From assembly GCF_028561755.1 (NCBI RefSeq), contig NZ_JAQQTD010000006.1:186001-250000 (forward strand): 64,000 nt of DNA. Reading direction: 5' to 3'. The notes under the pieces were generated by a model, which searched no databases, was not told the origin of the DNA, and saw only the letters and a list, made by a program, of their open reading frames with translations. Shown piece by piece: positions 15,595 through 24,941 of the stretch; the first letter of the stretch is position 1, and every line of letters begins with the position of its first letter. The stretch comes from Altibacter sp. HG106. GTDB taxonomy: Bacteria; Bacteroidota; Bacteroidia; Flavobacteriales; Flavobacteriaceae. The position numbers and the translations under genes were made by a program.

Positions 15595-17628
15595 ATGGCA
15601 AAAGAGAATAAAAAACCTGAAAATAAACGACCCAAATTTAATGCTTACTGGATTTATGCGGCCATTATCCTCATATTCCTAGGCATCCAGTTTTTCGGCG
15701 GAAGCAGTCTCACACAGCCTGCCAAAACCACCTTAGCTGATTTTAAAGGCTACTTACGAAATGGCGATGTCGAAAAAATTGAAGTAGTTAATAAAAAGAT
15801 CGCCAAAGTATACCTCACACCAGAGGCGCGCAAGAAAGAGGTACACGCTAGTAAAAATTCAAATTCATTCCTGACACCGGGCGCAAATGACCCAACCTAT
15901 CAATTTGAATTTGGAGATCTACAGAATTTCGAGAACAGCATCAATCAAATAAAGGAGGAGAACAATCTTGATACCAAGATCGTGTGGGATACCGACAGCA
16001 ACATGCTGGGTGAATTATTTCTCACCTTATTGCCCTTTATCGTGATTATCGCGATCTGGATTTTTATCATGCGACGAATGTCATCGGGTGCTGGTGGCGG
16101 TGCCGGGGGACAGATCTTCAACATAGGAAAATCCAAAGCCAAGTTGTTCGATGAAAAAACGGATGTAAAGACGTCTTTTAAAGATGTTGCCGGTCTCGAA
16201 GGCGCCAAGGAAGAAGTTCAGGAAATCGTAGACTTTCTTAAAAACCCAAAAAAATATACCGCCTTAGGCGGAAAAATCCCTAAAGGTGCCTTGCTAGTAG
16301 GCCCTCCGGGAACAGGTAAGACCTTGCTAGCAAAAGCAGTGGCTGGAGAAGCTAAAGTTCCCTTCTTTTCACTGTCTGGATCAGACTTTGTAGAAATGTT
16401 CGTTGGGGTTGGTGCTTCTCGTGTTCGCGACCTCTTTAAGCAGGCCAAAGAAAAATCACCTTCTATCATCTTTATTGATGAGATTGATGCTATCGGGCGC
16501 GCTCGTGGTAAAAGTAATTTCTCCGGAAGTAATGACGAGCGTGAAAACACCCTCAACCAATTACTTACCGAAATGGACGGTTTTGGAACCAACACGAATG
16601 TTATTGTCATTGCCGCCACCAACCGTGCGGATGTGCTCGACAAAGCCCTGATGCGTGCCGGACGATTTGATCGTCAGATCTATGTTGACCTACCCGACGT
16701 TCGGGAACGAAAAGAGATCTTTGAAGTACATCTTCGTCCGCTGAAAAAAGATGATTCCCTCGATACTGAATTTTTAGCGAAACAAACTCCGGGATTTTCG
16801 GGAGCAGATATTGCTAATGTTTGTAACGAAGCAGCCTTGATCGCAGCGCGGAAAGAAAAGAGCGCGGTGAACCGACAAGACTTCTTAGATGCGGTAGATC
16901 GTATTGTAGGCGGACTCGAAAAGAAGAATAAAATTATTACCCCGGAAGAGAAAAAGGCCATCGCTTTCCACGAAGCCGGACATGCCACAGTCAGTTGGAT
17001 GTTAGAACATGCGGCTCCGCTTGTAAAGGTGACCATCGTACCACGCGGACAATCCCTGGGGGCTGCCTGGTATCTGCCGGAAGAACGGTTAATAGTTCGC
17101 CCAGAACAAATGTTGGACGAAATGTGTGCAACCATGGGGGGACGTGCCGCCGAGAAGGTCATCTTCGATAAGATTTCCACAGGGGCCCTAAGCGACCTCG
17201 AAAAGGTCACCAAACAAGCCCGAGCCATGGTCACCATTTATGGCTTGAATGACAAAATTGGAAATCTAACATACTATGATTCTTCAGGACAAAGTGACTA
17301 CAATTTCAGCAAGCCCTACAGCGAATCAACAGCCGAACTGATCGATAAAGAAATTTCGAATATTATTGAAGCGCAATATCAGCGAGCAGTGGCCTTACTT
17401 GAAAAGAACAAGGATAAATTGACCGAACTGGCCAATGAATTGCTCGAGAAGGAAGTAATTTTCAAAGAAAGCTTGGAGCGCATCTTTGGAAAGCGACCGT
17501 TTCAGAAGGACACCGATGAGCCCAGTTCCACAACTTCGGAATCCTCAGAACCCGTTACTTCAACAACGGTTTCCTCATCAAATGAGTCAGATGACGATGC
17601 TTCCGAAAATGAAGCAGCAGCTTCCTAA
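15595..17628 (+). CDS. ftsH: ATP-dependent zinc metalloprotease FtsH
   Basis: A membrane-bound AAA+ protease that degrades misfolded or regulated membrane and cytosolic proteins. The 677 residues contain two membrane segments (about 20-36 and 138-156) flanking a periplasmic domain, Walker A GPPGTGKT (236-243), Walker [12 protein letters not shown], the second region of homology around [21 protein letters not shown], and the zinc motif HEAGH (459-463). The C-terminal tail is rich in Ser, Thr, Asp and Glu and looks disordered. It is preceded by rsfS and followed by a strong terminator. Confidence 0.97.
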   Translation: MAKENKKPENKRPKFNAYWIYAAIILIFLGIQFFGGSSLTQPAKTTLADFKGYLRNGDVEKIEVVNKKIAKVYLTPEARKKEVHASKNSNSFLTPGANDPTYQFEFGDLQNFENSINQIKEENNLDTKIVWDTDSNMLGELFLTLLPFIVIIAIWIFIMRRMSSGAGGGAGGQIFNIGKSKAKLFDEKTDVKTSFKDVAGLEGAKEEVQEIVDFLKNPKKYTALGGKIPKGALLVGPPGTGKTLLAKAVAGEAKVPFFSLSGSDFVEMFVGVGASRVRDLFKQAKEKSPSIIFIDEIDAIGRARGKSNFSGSNDERENTLNQLLTEMDGFGTNTNVIVIAATNRADVLDKALMRAGRFDRQIYVDLPDVRERKEIFEVHLRPLKKDDSLDTEFLAKQTPGFSGADIANVCNEAALIAARKEKSAVNRQDFLDAVDRIVGGLEKKNKIITPEEKKAIAFHEAGHATVSWMLEHAAPLVKVTIVPRGQSLGAAWYLPEERLIVRPEQMLDEMCATMGGRAAEKVIFDKISTGALSDLEKVTKQARAMVTIYGLNDKIGNLTYYDSSGQSDYNFSKPYSESTAELIDKEISNIIEAQYQRAVALLEKNKDKLTELANELLEKEVIFKESLERIFGKRPFQKDTDEPSSTTSESSEPVTSTTVSSSNESDDDASENEAAAS

Positions 17629-17637
17629 AAACTTTTC

Positions 17638-17671
17638 AGCGCCCTTTTTTCAAAGGGCGCTATTTTCTCTT
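17638..17671 (+). terminator. Terminator after ftsH
   Basis: A perfect ten-base stem AGCGCCCTTT/AAAGGGCGCT (17638-17647 with 17652-17661), loop TTTC, followed by ATTTTCTCTT. It lies ten bases after the ftsH stop. Confidence 0.85.
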
Positions 17672-17702
17672 CCCCTACAAAGCTTACTTGTTTCTATTTT
17701 TA

Positions 17703-17710
17703 TATCTTTG
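17703..17710 (+). promoter_or_regulatory. Candidate -7 box for the LUD-cdsA-psd block
   Basis: TATCTTTG fits TAnnTTTG, downstream of the ftsH terminator and 35 bases before the LUD gene ATG. A TTG at 17688-17690 is only 12 bases upstream, too close for the usual spacing. Confidence 0.35.
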
Positions 17711-17745
17711 AATGAAACCGTAAAATTCCTCAATTAAAATTACTT

Positions 17746-18357
17746 ATGAGTCTGTTCAAAAGACTTCTAAACCCCAATTACAAATCAGACGAGAAGGCGA
17801 AGAAAGGTCAGAAATCTGATACCAGTAAATATTTCCCCGAAGAGAAACTTCCGGTGGATGAGCGGTTTACGTATAATTTTAAAAAGAATGGAGGAAAGTT
17901 CTTATACTGTGAAGATCTTGAGGAAGTGTTAGAAGCCTTCGATAACATACTGATGGAAAACGATTGGTACGAAAAAGAAGTTTTCTGTCTGGATGAGCAA
18001 CTTCAGCAGCGATTTGACGGATACAATCTCACCTTCAACAAACGCATGTCATCCACCTTCTTTTTATCCAAATGTGAGTCGTTAGTAGCTAACAATGGGT
18101 CGATCTTATTAAGTTCACACCAAATCAAAGAAAAAAAGCTTCAGGAACTTCCCTCAAACTTCATCATTTTCGCAACCACTAGCCAGTTAGTGGAAAACAT
18201 CAGTGAGGGCTTGCGAAACATTAAGAATCAGAATAAACGACAAATTCCGAGCAACATTACCACCATTCAAGACTTTGAAACCGACAGGGAAAAAGACTTT
18301 ATGAGTTATGGAAGTAGCACAAAAAACTTATATTTGCTGCTACTCGAAGACCTCTAA
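17746..18357 (+). CDS. LUD-domain protein (LutC/YkgG-like)
   Basis: A 203-residue protein with the LUD (lactate utilisation) fold pattern: CDEQLQQRFDGYNLTFN, then the conserved CESLVANNGSILLSS segment and LPSNFIIFATTSQLVENISEGL, and a C-terminal region ending STKNLYLLLLEDL. LUD proteins in Firmicutes act with LutA and LutB in lactate oxidation, but neither partner is in this window. In Flavobacteriia this gene habitually lies between ftsH and cdsA, which suggests a role unrelated to lactate. Its stop is three bases before the cdsA start. Confidence 0.72.
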   Translation: MSLFKRLLNPNYKSDEKAKKGQKSDTSKYFPEEKLPVDERFTYNFKKNGGKFLYCEDLEEVLEAFDNILMENDWYEKEVFCLDEQLQQRFDGYNLTFNKRMSSTFFLSKCESLVANNGSILLSSHQIKEKKLQELPSNFIIFATTSQLVENISEGLRNIKNQNKRQIPSNITTIQDFETDREKDFMSYGSSTKNLYLLLLEDL

Positions 18358-18360
18358 CCT

Positions 18361-19164
18361 ATGAAGGAAGTTATCGTGCGCTCTTTGTCGGGGGCACTCT
18401 ATATCTCATTAATCCTTGTCACCATGTTTACTACGCGTGAATGGTTTATGGGACTCTTCCTGATCTTAGGATTACTTACCGTTCGAGAATTTCAACGTTT
18501 AGTACACTTGCGAAGCTATGTGGTGTATCCGCTCTTTTTTCTGCTGCTCTATTTTTTAAGCTACGATATTTTCGACATCAATGCAATGTACCTTTATTTA
18601 ATTCTGGCCTGTTTTGTTAATCTCTTCTTGCTAAAAGACCTGTTAGTTGTCTCTAAAATTCCGATGTTCGAAAAGAAGAAATACATTAGCCTGATCTTTT
18701 ACCTCATCGCCGGCTTCGTTTTTCTCACCTTAATTCCCTTTCGGAAAGAACAATTTGTGCCGCTTATCGTAATAGGCGTGTTTATCTTGGTATGGTCTAA
18801 CGATACTATGGCGTATGTTATTGGTAAAAGCTTCGGAAAACACAAGCTCCTGGAACGCATTTCTCCCAAAAAAACAATCGAAGGATTTTTAGGAGGACTG
18901 GCAGGCGCCATCTTGGCGAGTTTCTTTATCTTTAAGTATATCGGATATTTCCCCTGGAGCGTTTGGATCGCTTTGGCGATATTAGTAAGTATAATGGGCA
19001 CTGTTGGCGACCTGATACAGTCTAAATTCAAGCGTCAGGCAGGCGTGAAGGACAGCGGACTCATACTTCCGGGACATGGGGGGATTTACGATCGTTTAGA
19101 CAGCATGGTATTTGCCAGCCCCTTTGTTTTCGCATTTTTAGAACTCTACGAATATGTTTCATAA
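18361..19164 (+). CDS. cdsA: Phosphatidate cytidylyltransferase
   Basis: Makes CDP-diacylglycerol from CTP and phosphatidate, the branch-point step of phospholipid synthesis. The 267-residue integral membrane protein has about eight hydrophobic segments and ends with the complete family signature, running from SKFKRQAGVKDSG to LPGHGGIYDRLDS. The end overlaps the psd gene by 11 bases, so the two are probably co-translated. The length is typical. Confidence 0.95.
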   Translation: MKEVIVRSLSGALYISLILVTMFTTREWFMGLFLILGLLTVREFQRLVHLRSYVVYPLFFLLLYFLSYDIFDINAMYLYLILACFVNLFLLKDLLVVSKIPMFEKKKYISLIFYLIAGFVFLTLIPFRKEQFVPLIVIGVFILVWSNDTMAYVIGKSFGKHKLLERISPKKTIEGFLGGLAGAILASFFIFKYIGYFPWSVWIALAILVSIMGTVGDLIQSKFKRQAGVKDSGLILPGHGGIYDRLDSMVFASPFVFAFLELYEYVS

Positions 19165-19804
19165 AGAAGGTTATAAGATCATCATCATCTCATTAGCGAT
19201 CTGCATCGTACTGAGCCTTGCAGCCGACTATTTTGTGGCGAACTCGGTGATACGCGGAGGAATTATCATAGCACTGATTGTGTTACTGGTGCTCATACTG
19301 CAGTTTTTTAGAAATCCCAAGCGCTCGTTTTCGCTGGAAGATACGCATGTATTATCGCCGGTAGATGGAAAGGTTGTGGTGATCGAAGAAGTTTTTGAAA
19401 AAGAATATTTCAACGAAAAACGGTTGCAAATTTCCGTTTTTATGTCGCCCCTAAACGTTCACGTTACCCGATATCCGGTGGGTGGGAAGGTAGTGTATAG
19501 CAAGTATCACCCCGGAAAGTATTTGGTTGCCTGGCATCCAAAATCTTCCGAAGAAAACGAAAGAACCACTGTGGTCGTAACTTCAAATTCTTTTGGAGAA
19601 GTATTGCACCGTCAAATCGCTGGGGCCCTCGCGAAACGGATCGTGAACTATGCCAAAGAAGGCCAAAACGTGACGCAAGCAGACGATAGCGGATTTATAA
19701 AGTTTGGGTCTCGCGTGGATGTCTTTCTACCCCTAGATGCGAAGGTAACTGTTGCCCTGAACCAAAAAGTTAAAGGCGGTATGACCGTGCTGGCCGAAAA
19801 ATAA
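19154..19804 (+). CDS. psd: Phosphatidylserine decarboxylase family protein
   Basis: Converts phosphatidylserine to phosphatidylethanolamine at the inner membrane, using a pyruvoyl group made by self-cleavage. The 216-residue protein is the short form. It has two N-terminal membrane segments (about 8-25 and 33-50), SPVDGKVV, FMSPLNVHVTR with the likely catalytic His, and the self-cleavage site FGSRVDVFLP at Gly185-Ser186. The gene overlaps the end of cdsA. A phosphatidylserine synthase gene is not in this window. Confidence 0.92.
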   Translation: MFHKEGYKIIIISLAICIVLSLAADYFVANSVIRGGIIIALIVLLVLILQFFRNPKRSFSLEDTHVLSPVDGKVVVIEEVFEKEYFNEKRLQISVFMSPLNVHVTRYPVGGKVVYSKYHPGKYLVAWHPKSSEENERTTVVVTSNSFGEVLHRQIAGALAKRIVNYAKEGQNVTQADDSGFIKFGSRVDVFLPLDAKVTVALNQKVKGGMTVLAEK

Positions 19805-19812
19805 ATGACCTC

Positions 19813-20079
19813 ATGACGTCGGAAGAACTCGATAGTGCGTTTCAGAAAGCGGTACAGAGTATTAACGAACACACCGAACCCTTTCCAGCCGATGTGCTCT
19901 TAAAATTATACGCCTACTACAAGCGTGCGACCAATAACGACGATCTCACTTCCGGAAGCAAACCGCTCATCACCGCGTTTAAAGCTAATGCCCTCTTTCA
20001 AGCCAAAGACCTTTCTAAAGAGGAGGCCAAACAACGCTACATAGAAACGGTGAATCATTATTTCTTATATCGAAAATAA
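19813..20079 (+). CDS. Acyl-CoA-binding protein
   Basis: An 88-residue four-helix acyl-CoA carrier. The family core is clear: LDSAFQKAVQSI, then PADVLLKLYAYYKRATNND, which contains the conserved Tyr and Lys that bind the CoA phosphate, and a C-terminal AKQRYIETVNHYFLY. Such proteins hold and shuttle long-chain acyl-CoA. It starts nine bases after psd, so a role in lipid supply is consistent with its neighbours. The ATG at 19804 belongs to an immediately closed frame; 19813 is the real start. Confidence 0.88.
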   Translation: MTSEELDSAFQKAVQSINEHTEPFPADVLLKLYAYYKRATNNDDLTSGSKPLITAFKANALFQAKDLSKEEAKQRYIETVNHYFLYRK

Positions 20080-20107
20080 AAAAGGCACTCTCTCGAATGC
20101 CTTTTTA
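20079..20107. terminator. Bidirectional terminator between the ACBP and 80-residue genes
   Basis: Stem AAAAAGGCA/TGCCTTTTT (20079-20087 with 20098-20106), ten-base loop. A on one side and T on the other make it work on both strands. Confidence 0.8.
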
Positions 20108-20128
20108 GTGTTATCGTTGAGCGTTGCG

Positions 20129-20371
20129 CTACGCTTGTTGTGCTTTGTTGAACTTAATTTCGTAGGCATCCATGGCATCACGGATGTGCTCTACGTTATT
20201 GGATGCCTTCTCATGTGCAATTTCCATGGCCTTTTCCAGGTCGGCATCCGGCTCCTGAAACAGGTCTGTGATCACATGATTGATCTTGTCTAAGATGCTT
20301 TCCTGACTGTTTTTAATATCTTCCAGTTTGTTGAGCATCCCTTGCATTTGGTCATACTTTGCTTGATCCAT
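20129..20371 (-). CDS. Small helical protein of unknown function
   Basis: An 80-residue soluble protein, highly charged and almost entirely helical by composition (MDQAKYDQMQGMLNKLEDIK, then further amphipathic stretches), with no cysteine, signal or membrane segment. It may form a coiled coil. I do not recognise a family. It stands alone on the minus strand between the bidirectional terminator and valS and has a normal ATG start; base composition is like that of its neighbours. Confidence 0.65.
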   Translation of the reverse strand: MDQAKYDQMQGMLNKLEDIKNSQESILDKINHVITDLFQEPDADLEKAMEIAHEKASNNVEHIRDAMDAYEIKFNKAQQA

Positions 20372-20466
20372 AATATTTGGTTTTGTAGCAAAGTACTTAG
20401 GAATGACCCTCGTTCCTAGAGAATTAACGCTATTTTAATGGAAATTAAGGGCCTTTAACAGACTTC

Positions 20467-23100
20467 TTAGGCACCAAGCGATTGTAAACTCGACTTCAAG
20501 GTGTCTATTTTTGCCAAGGCATCTGACTCTTTATTTCGCTCCATTTCGACCACTTTTTCGGGAGCATTATTGACAAAACGATCATTGCTCAGTTTTTTCT
20601 GAACCGATTTTAAGAATCCTTCGGTATACGAAAGCTCTTCTTTCAACTTAGCGATCTCGTCTTCCACATTAATGGCACCCCCCATTGGCACAAAATATTC
20701 ATTGCTTTTTACGCGAAAAGTCAACGCTCCTTCAAGAGCACTGTCAATCGTTGTTAGTTTTGAAATGTTTCCTAGCTTCTGAATGATAGGATCCATCGCT
20801 TCGGAAACTTTTTCTGTATTGATCACAGACATTTCAATGGCGTCCTTAAAGGAAATATTTTTGTCTTTCCGAAGGGTGCGAATGCCCGAAACTACTTCCG
20901 AAGCAAAGGAAAAATCGGCTATCAGCTGTTCGTTGTACGACCGCGTTTTAGGCCAGGAGGCGACAATCAACGCCTCTTTCGGACTTCGTTTCTTGATGTG
21001 TTGCCAAATCTCTTCAGATACAAACGGAACAAAAGGATGCAGTACGACCAAATTTCCTTCCAGTAACGTGATAATACGATCAAAGGTTGCTTTAGCGATG
21101 GGCGCCCCATAGGCAGGTTTCACCACTTCAAGGAGCCATGAACAGAAATCATCCCAAACGAGTTTATAGGTAGTCATCAACGCATCACTAATGCGGTACT
21201 TGCTGTAATGATCTTCCATTTCGATCAGGGCCTTCTGAAATTTCGCCTCGTACCAATCTAAGGCAATAGTAGCGCTGTCTGCCACAGCTTCGCTATCCGA
21301 AACTTCCCAGCCTTCAATAAGGCGGTAGGCATTCCATATTTTATTGACAAATCCGCTGCCTTGCTTGCAGAGATCTTCATCGAACATAAGATCGTTTCCG
21401 GCCGGAGAACTCAATAGCATTCCTACACGTACCCCATCGGCTCCGTATTTCTCCATCAGCTCAATGGGATCGGGAGAATTTCCAAGCGACTTGCTCATTT
21501 TTCTACGTTGCTTATCGCGAACGATCCCTGTGAGATACACATTTTGAAACGGCTTTTCCCCTCGATATTCGTAGCCTGCAATAATCATTCGGGCTACCCA
21601 AAAGAAGAGAATCTCTGGGGCCGTTACCAAATCGTTTGTGGGATAGTAATAATTGATCTCCGGATTGTCAGGCTCCAAAATACCGTTAAAGATACTCATG
21701 GGCCACAACCAGGAAGAAAACCAGGTATCCAAGACGTCTGGGTCCTGCGTTAAATCGGCTGCCGACAATTGGTCGTTATTCGTGGCCTGCTTTGCCAGTC
21801 GTAATGCTTCTTCCCGGGTTTCAGCTACCACAAAATCTTCTTTTCCGTCGCCGTAATAGTACGCTGGAATCTGCTGCCCCCACCAGAGCTGTCTACTAAT
21901 GTTCCAATCGCGAACGTTCTCCATCCAGTGGCGATAGGTGTTGATAAATTTTTCGGGAACCAGCTGTACTTCCTTCTCCAGCACCGCATCTAGTGCAGGT
22001 TGGGCCAATTCCTTCATTTTTAGAAACCACTGATCACTCAACTTCGGCTCGATCACGGCGCCAGTGCGCTCACTGGTGCCCACTTTATGCAGGTGCTGCT
22101 CGACTTTCTCAAGTACGCCTTTTTCTTTGAGTTCCTTAACGATCTCTTTTCGAACCACAAAGCGATCCTTTCCTTCGTAATGCATTCCGAAGCTATTGAG
22201 CGTAGCATCCTCATTAAAGATATCTATCACCTCCAATTGATGCTTTTCTCCCAGCATTTTATCATTTTCATCGTGTGCCGGCGTAACTTTCAAACAACCG
22301 GTACCAAATTCCACATCCACATAGTCATCTTCTATGATGGGGATCACGCGACCACAAATGGGCACCATCGCCTTCTTCCCTTTTAGATGCGTGAAGCGCT
22401 CGTCTTCGGGGTTAATACATATGGCAGTATCCCCTAAGATCGTTTCCGGACGCGTTGTAGCAATCGTTAAGGTATCGTCAGAATCTTCAATTTGATACCT
22501 AAGATAATACAGGTTCCCTTGTTGTTCTTTGTAAATCACTTCTTCATCGGAAAGCGTGGTCTTTGCCTGAGGATCCCAGTTAACCATGCGGTATCCGCGA
22601 TAGATGTTCCCTTTTTTGTAAAGATCCACAAAGACCTTGATCACGGAAGCCGAAAGGGCATCATCCATGGTAAATCGCGTTCGTTTCCAATCGCAGGACG
22701 CCCCTAGTTTTTTTAGTTGCTCTAAAATGATTCCTCCGTGGGTGTGGGTCCAGTCCCAGGCATGCTCTAAAAACGCTTCTCGTGACAACTCCGATTTTGA
22801 AATTCCGGACTCCATGAGTTTCGCAACGACTTTCGCTTCAGTGGCAATAGAGGCATGGTCGGTTCCGGGAACCCAGCAAGCGTTAAAACCTTGTAATCTA
22901 GCCCGACGAATAAGCACATCTTGAAGGGTGTTATTAAGCATGTGCCCCATATGCAAGACACCCGTCACGTTGGGAGGTGGAATTACAATGGTATAGGGTG
23001 TTCTTTCGTCTACTTCAGAATCGAAATATCCGTGCTCCATCCAGTAGCTATACCACTTATTTTCAATGTCTTGAGCTAAATATTTTGCCGCTAGCGCCAT
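20467..23100 (-). CDS. valS: Valyl-tRNA synthetase
   Basis: Charges tRNA-Val. The 877-residue class I enzyme has the HIGH-type motif in PNVTGVLHMGHMLNN, the editing domain around TTRPETILGDTAICIN, and the KMSKS motif in RRKMSKSLGN. An anticodon-binding domain and a C-terminal coiled-coil tRNA-binding arm follow (last 70 residues, rich in Lys, Glu and Leu). The length is standard. It is an isolated gene; the gap before the ATG holds a candidate promoter. Confidence 0.97.
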   Translation of the reverse strand: MALAAKYLAQDIENKWYSYWMEHGYFDSEVDERTPYTIVIPPPNVTGVLHMGHMLNNTLQDVLIRRARLQGFNACWVPGTDHASIATEAKVVAKLMESGISKSELSREAFLEHAWDWTHTHGGIILEQLKKLGASCDWKRTRFTMDDALSASVIKVFVDLYKKGNIYRGYRMVNWDPQAKTTLSDEEVIYKEQQGNLYYLRYQIEDSDDTLTIATTRPETILGDTAICINPEDERFTHLKGKKAMVPICGRVIPIIEDDYVDVEFGTGCLKVTPAHDENDKMLGEKHQLEVIDIFNEDATLNSFGMHYEGKDRFVVRKEIVKELKEKGVLEKVEQHLHKVGTSERTGAVIEPKLSDQWFLKMKELAQPALDAVLEKEVQLVPEKFINTYRHWMENVRDWNISRQLWWGQQIPAYYYGDGKEDFVVAETREEALRLAKQATNNDQLSAADLTQDPDVLDTWFSSWLWPMSIFNGILEPDNPEINYYYPTNDLVTAPEILFFWVARMIIAGYEYRGEKPFQNVYLTGIVRDKQRRKMSKSLGNSPDPIELMEKYGADGVRVGMLLSSPAGNDLMFDEDLCKQGSGFVNKIWNAYRLIEGWEVSDSEAVADSATIALDWYEAKFQKALIEMEDHYSKYRISDALMTTYKLVWDDFCSWLLEVVKPAYGAPIAKATFDRIITLLEGNLVVLHPFVPFVSEEIWQHIKKRSPKEALIVASWPKTRSYNEQLIADFSFASEVVSGIRTLRKDKNISFKDAIEMSVINTEKVSEAMDPIIQKLGNISKLTTIDSALEGALTFRVKSNEYFVPMGGAINVEDEIAKLKEELSYTEGFLKSVQKKLSNDRFVNNAPEKVVEMERNKESDALAKIDTLKSSLQSLGA

Positions 23101-23131
23101 GTTTGGTCTGATTTTTGAAACCTATAGAGTG

Positions 23132-23139
23132 CAAAAGTA
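23132..23139 (-). promoter_or_regulatory. Candidate -7 box for valS
   Basis: Minus-strand TACTTTTG matches TAnnTTTG, about 31 bases before the ATG. No -33 TTG was seen. Confidence 0.35.
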
Positions 23140-23176
23140 GGGATAACCGCATGATTATAAAAGTGGATAACTTATT

Positions 23177-23207
23177 TTGCGCGTTGTATAAAAGTTGCCT
23201 ACTTTTA
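23177..23207 (+). promoter_or_regulatory. Candidate promoter for the DUF1573 gene
   Basis: TTG at 23177-23179 and TACTTTTA at 23200-23207 are 20 bases apart, close to TTG-N17-23-TAnnTTTG with a final A instead of G. The start codon follows 20 bases later. Confidence 0.4.
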
Positions 23208-23227
23208 CTAACCCTAAATAAAACAAT

Positions 23228-23623
23228 ATGAAAAAAGTAGTTTTAGTTGCTATCGCCCTATTTATGGGAATAGCAGTACAAGCACAAGCGAAAATCGATT
23301 TCAAAAGCGAAACCATCGATTATGGTACTATCGCTAAAGGAAGCGACGGTGTTCGCGTGTTTGAATTCACCAATACAGGAGATGAACCTCTAATCATTAG
23401 TGATGTTAAATCCAGCTGCGGGTGTACCGTACCTAAAAAACCAAGTGGGGCTGTGGCTCCAGGGGCATCGAACACGATCGAGGTGAAGTACGATACCAAC
23501 CGCGTTGGGCCTATTCGAAAAACAGTAACTGTGTATTCGAATGCCTCTGAACCGGTAAAAGCACTTAAAATCAAAGGGGAAGTAGTCGCCGATGGTAAAA
23601 GTGTCATGGAAAAAACACAGTAA
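23228..23623 (+). CDS. DUF1573 exported protein
   Basis: A 131-residue exported protein with a signal peptide (MKKVVLVAIALFMGIAVQAQ) and one DUF1573 Ig-like beta domain. It shows FKSETIDYGTIAKGSDGVRVFEFTN, the conserved SSCGCTVP cysteine segment, and TVYSNASEPV. DUF1573 proteins are common and abundant in Bacteroidota, with no settled function. It is monocistronic, with a candidate promoter and a strong terminator. Confidence 0.85.
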   Translation: MKKVVLVAIALFMGIAVQAQAKIDFKSETIDYGTIAKGSDGVRVFEFTNTGDEPLIISDVKSSCGCTVPKKPSGAVAPGASNTIEVKYDTNRVGPIRKTVTVYSNASEPVKALKIKGEVVADGKSVMEKTQ

Positions 23624-23642
23624 GTTAAATTGCTTACTATTC

Positions 23643-23671
23643 AAGCCGCACGATCGTGCGGCTTTTTTTTT
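23643..23671 (+). terminator. Terminator after the DUF1573 gene
   Basis: A perfect 22-base palindrome (23643-23664, centre GATC) followed by T up to 23671. It lies 20 bases after the stop codon. Confidence 0.88.
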
Positions 23672-23750
23672 GGGTAATTCCGTTAGCAATTGCATTGACT
23701 GAGTCCATTTTTAACCATTTTTTTCGCACCTTTGTTAAAACTGTTAGCGC

Positions 23751-24941
23751 ATGCCGAAAGTATCTAAAAAAGGGCAAGAAATGCCCGCATCGCCCATCCG
23801 AAAACTAGTGCCATTCGCCGAAAAAGCGTATCAACAAAATAAGACGGTATATCACCTCAACATCGGACAACCCGATATCAAATCCCCGCAAATCGCGATG
23901 GATGCCGTGGCACACCACTCCCTTAGCGTACTAGCCTACACCCGATCGGAAGGGTCTCAACCTTACCGTGAAAAAATCGCGGCCTATTATCAAAGTAAAG
24001 ATATTCCTGCGGAGGCGAACGATATTATTGTTACTACCGGAGGAAGTGAGGCGCTACTTTTTGCCATGGGAAGTATTGCCGATATTGGAGATGAGATCAT
24101 CATCCCAGAACCATTTTATGCGAACTACAACGGTTTTGCCACCGCTTCAGGCGTATCCATTGTTCCGGTAATTTCAAAAATCGAAGAGAATTTTGCCCTG
24201 CCTCCCATTTCAGAATTCGAAAAACTAATTACCGATAAAACACGGGCGATCTTGATCTGCAACCCCGGCAACCCTACAGGATATTTGTACACCCCAGAAG
24301 AGATCAACCAATTGGCGGCGCTGGTCAAAAAACACGATCTGTTTTTGATCGCCGATGAGGTGTATCGAGAGTTTACCTATGAGGGCTTGAAGCACTACTC
24401 CATTCTGGAAGCAGAAGGCATGGAGAACTACGGAATAATTGTTGACTCGGTATCGAAACGCTACAGCATGTGTGGCGCTCGCATCGGATGTTTGGTTTCA
24501 AAGAACAAGGAAGTTATTGATACGGCTCTCAAATTCGCGCAAGCACGCTTGAGTCCGCCTACCTTTGCTCAAATCGCAAGCGAAGCCGCGCTACAAACAC
24601 CCCAATCGTACTTCGATGAAGTAATTTCAGAATACGAAGATCGACGCAATACACTTATCAAACTGCTGGAGGCGATTCCGGGTTTAAAGGTGGGGCATCC
24701 CAAAGGAGCCTTTTATTGTATCGCCGAACTTCCCATCGAAAATAGCGACCATTTTGCACAATGGTTGTTGGAGGATTTCGATCTCGATGGCGAAACTGTG
24801 ATGGTGGCACCGGCTGCCGGATTCTACTCAACAGAAGGTGTGGGTACCAATCAAATTAGAATCGCCTATGTGCTTCAGAAGGAAAGTCTTATTAAAGCCG
24901 TTAATATCCTTAAAGTAGCACTGGAACAATACCCAGGCTAA
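23751..24941 (+). CDS. Class I/II pyridoxal-phosphate aminotransferase
   Basis: A 396-residue aminotransferase of the aspartate/aromatic type. It has LNIGQPDI, TTGGSEALLFAMGS, CNPGNPTGYLYT, ADEVYREFTYEG and the PLP-lysine region SVSKRYSMCGARIG with Lys236; NQIRIAYV holds the substrate-carboxylate Arg. The exact substrate cannot be fixed from sequence. The stop shares a base with the murB start (TAATG), so the two are translationally linked. Confidence 0.88.
   Translation: MPKVSKKGQEMPASPIRKLVPFAEKAYQQNKTVYHLNIGQPDIKSPQIAMDAVAHHSLSVLAYTRSEGSQPYREKIAAYYQSKDIPAEANDIIVTTGGSEALLFAMGSIADIGDEIIIPEPFYANYNGFATASGVSIVPVISKIEENFALPPISEFEKLITDKTRAILICNPGNPTGYLYTPEEINQLAALVKKHDLFLIADEVYREFTYEGLKHYSILEAEGMENYGIIVDSVSKRYSMCGARIGCLVSKNKEVIDTALKFAQARLSPPTFAQIASEAALQTPQSYFDEVISEYEDRRNTLIKLLEAIPGLKVGHPKGAFYCIAELPIENSDHFAQWLLEDFDLDGETVMVAPAAGFYSTEGVGTNQIRIAYVLQKESLIKAVNILKVALEQYPG

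Noticed and set aside
16680-17237. Long antisense open frame opposite ftsH
   Set aside because: It lies wholly within the ftsH coding region, has no start context and a composition typical of the reverse of a conserved gene.
23643-23664. Perfect 22-base palindrome as an operator
   Set aside because: It is followed by a T run and lies just after a stop codon, so it is a terminator.
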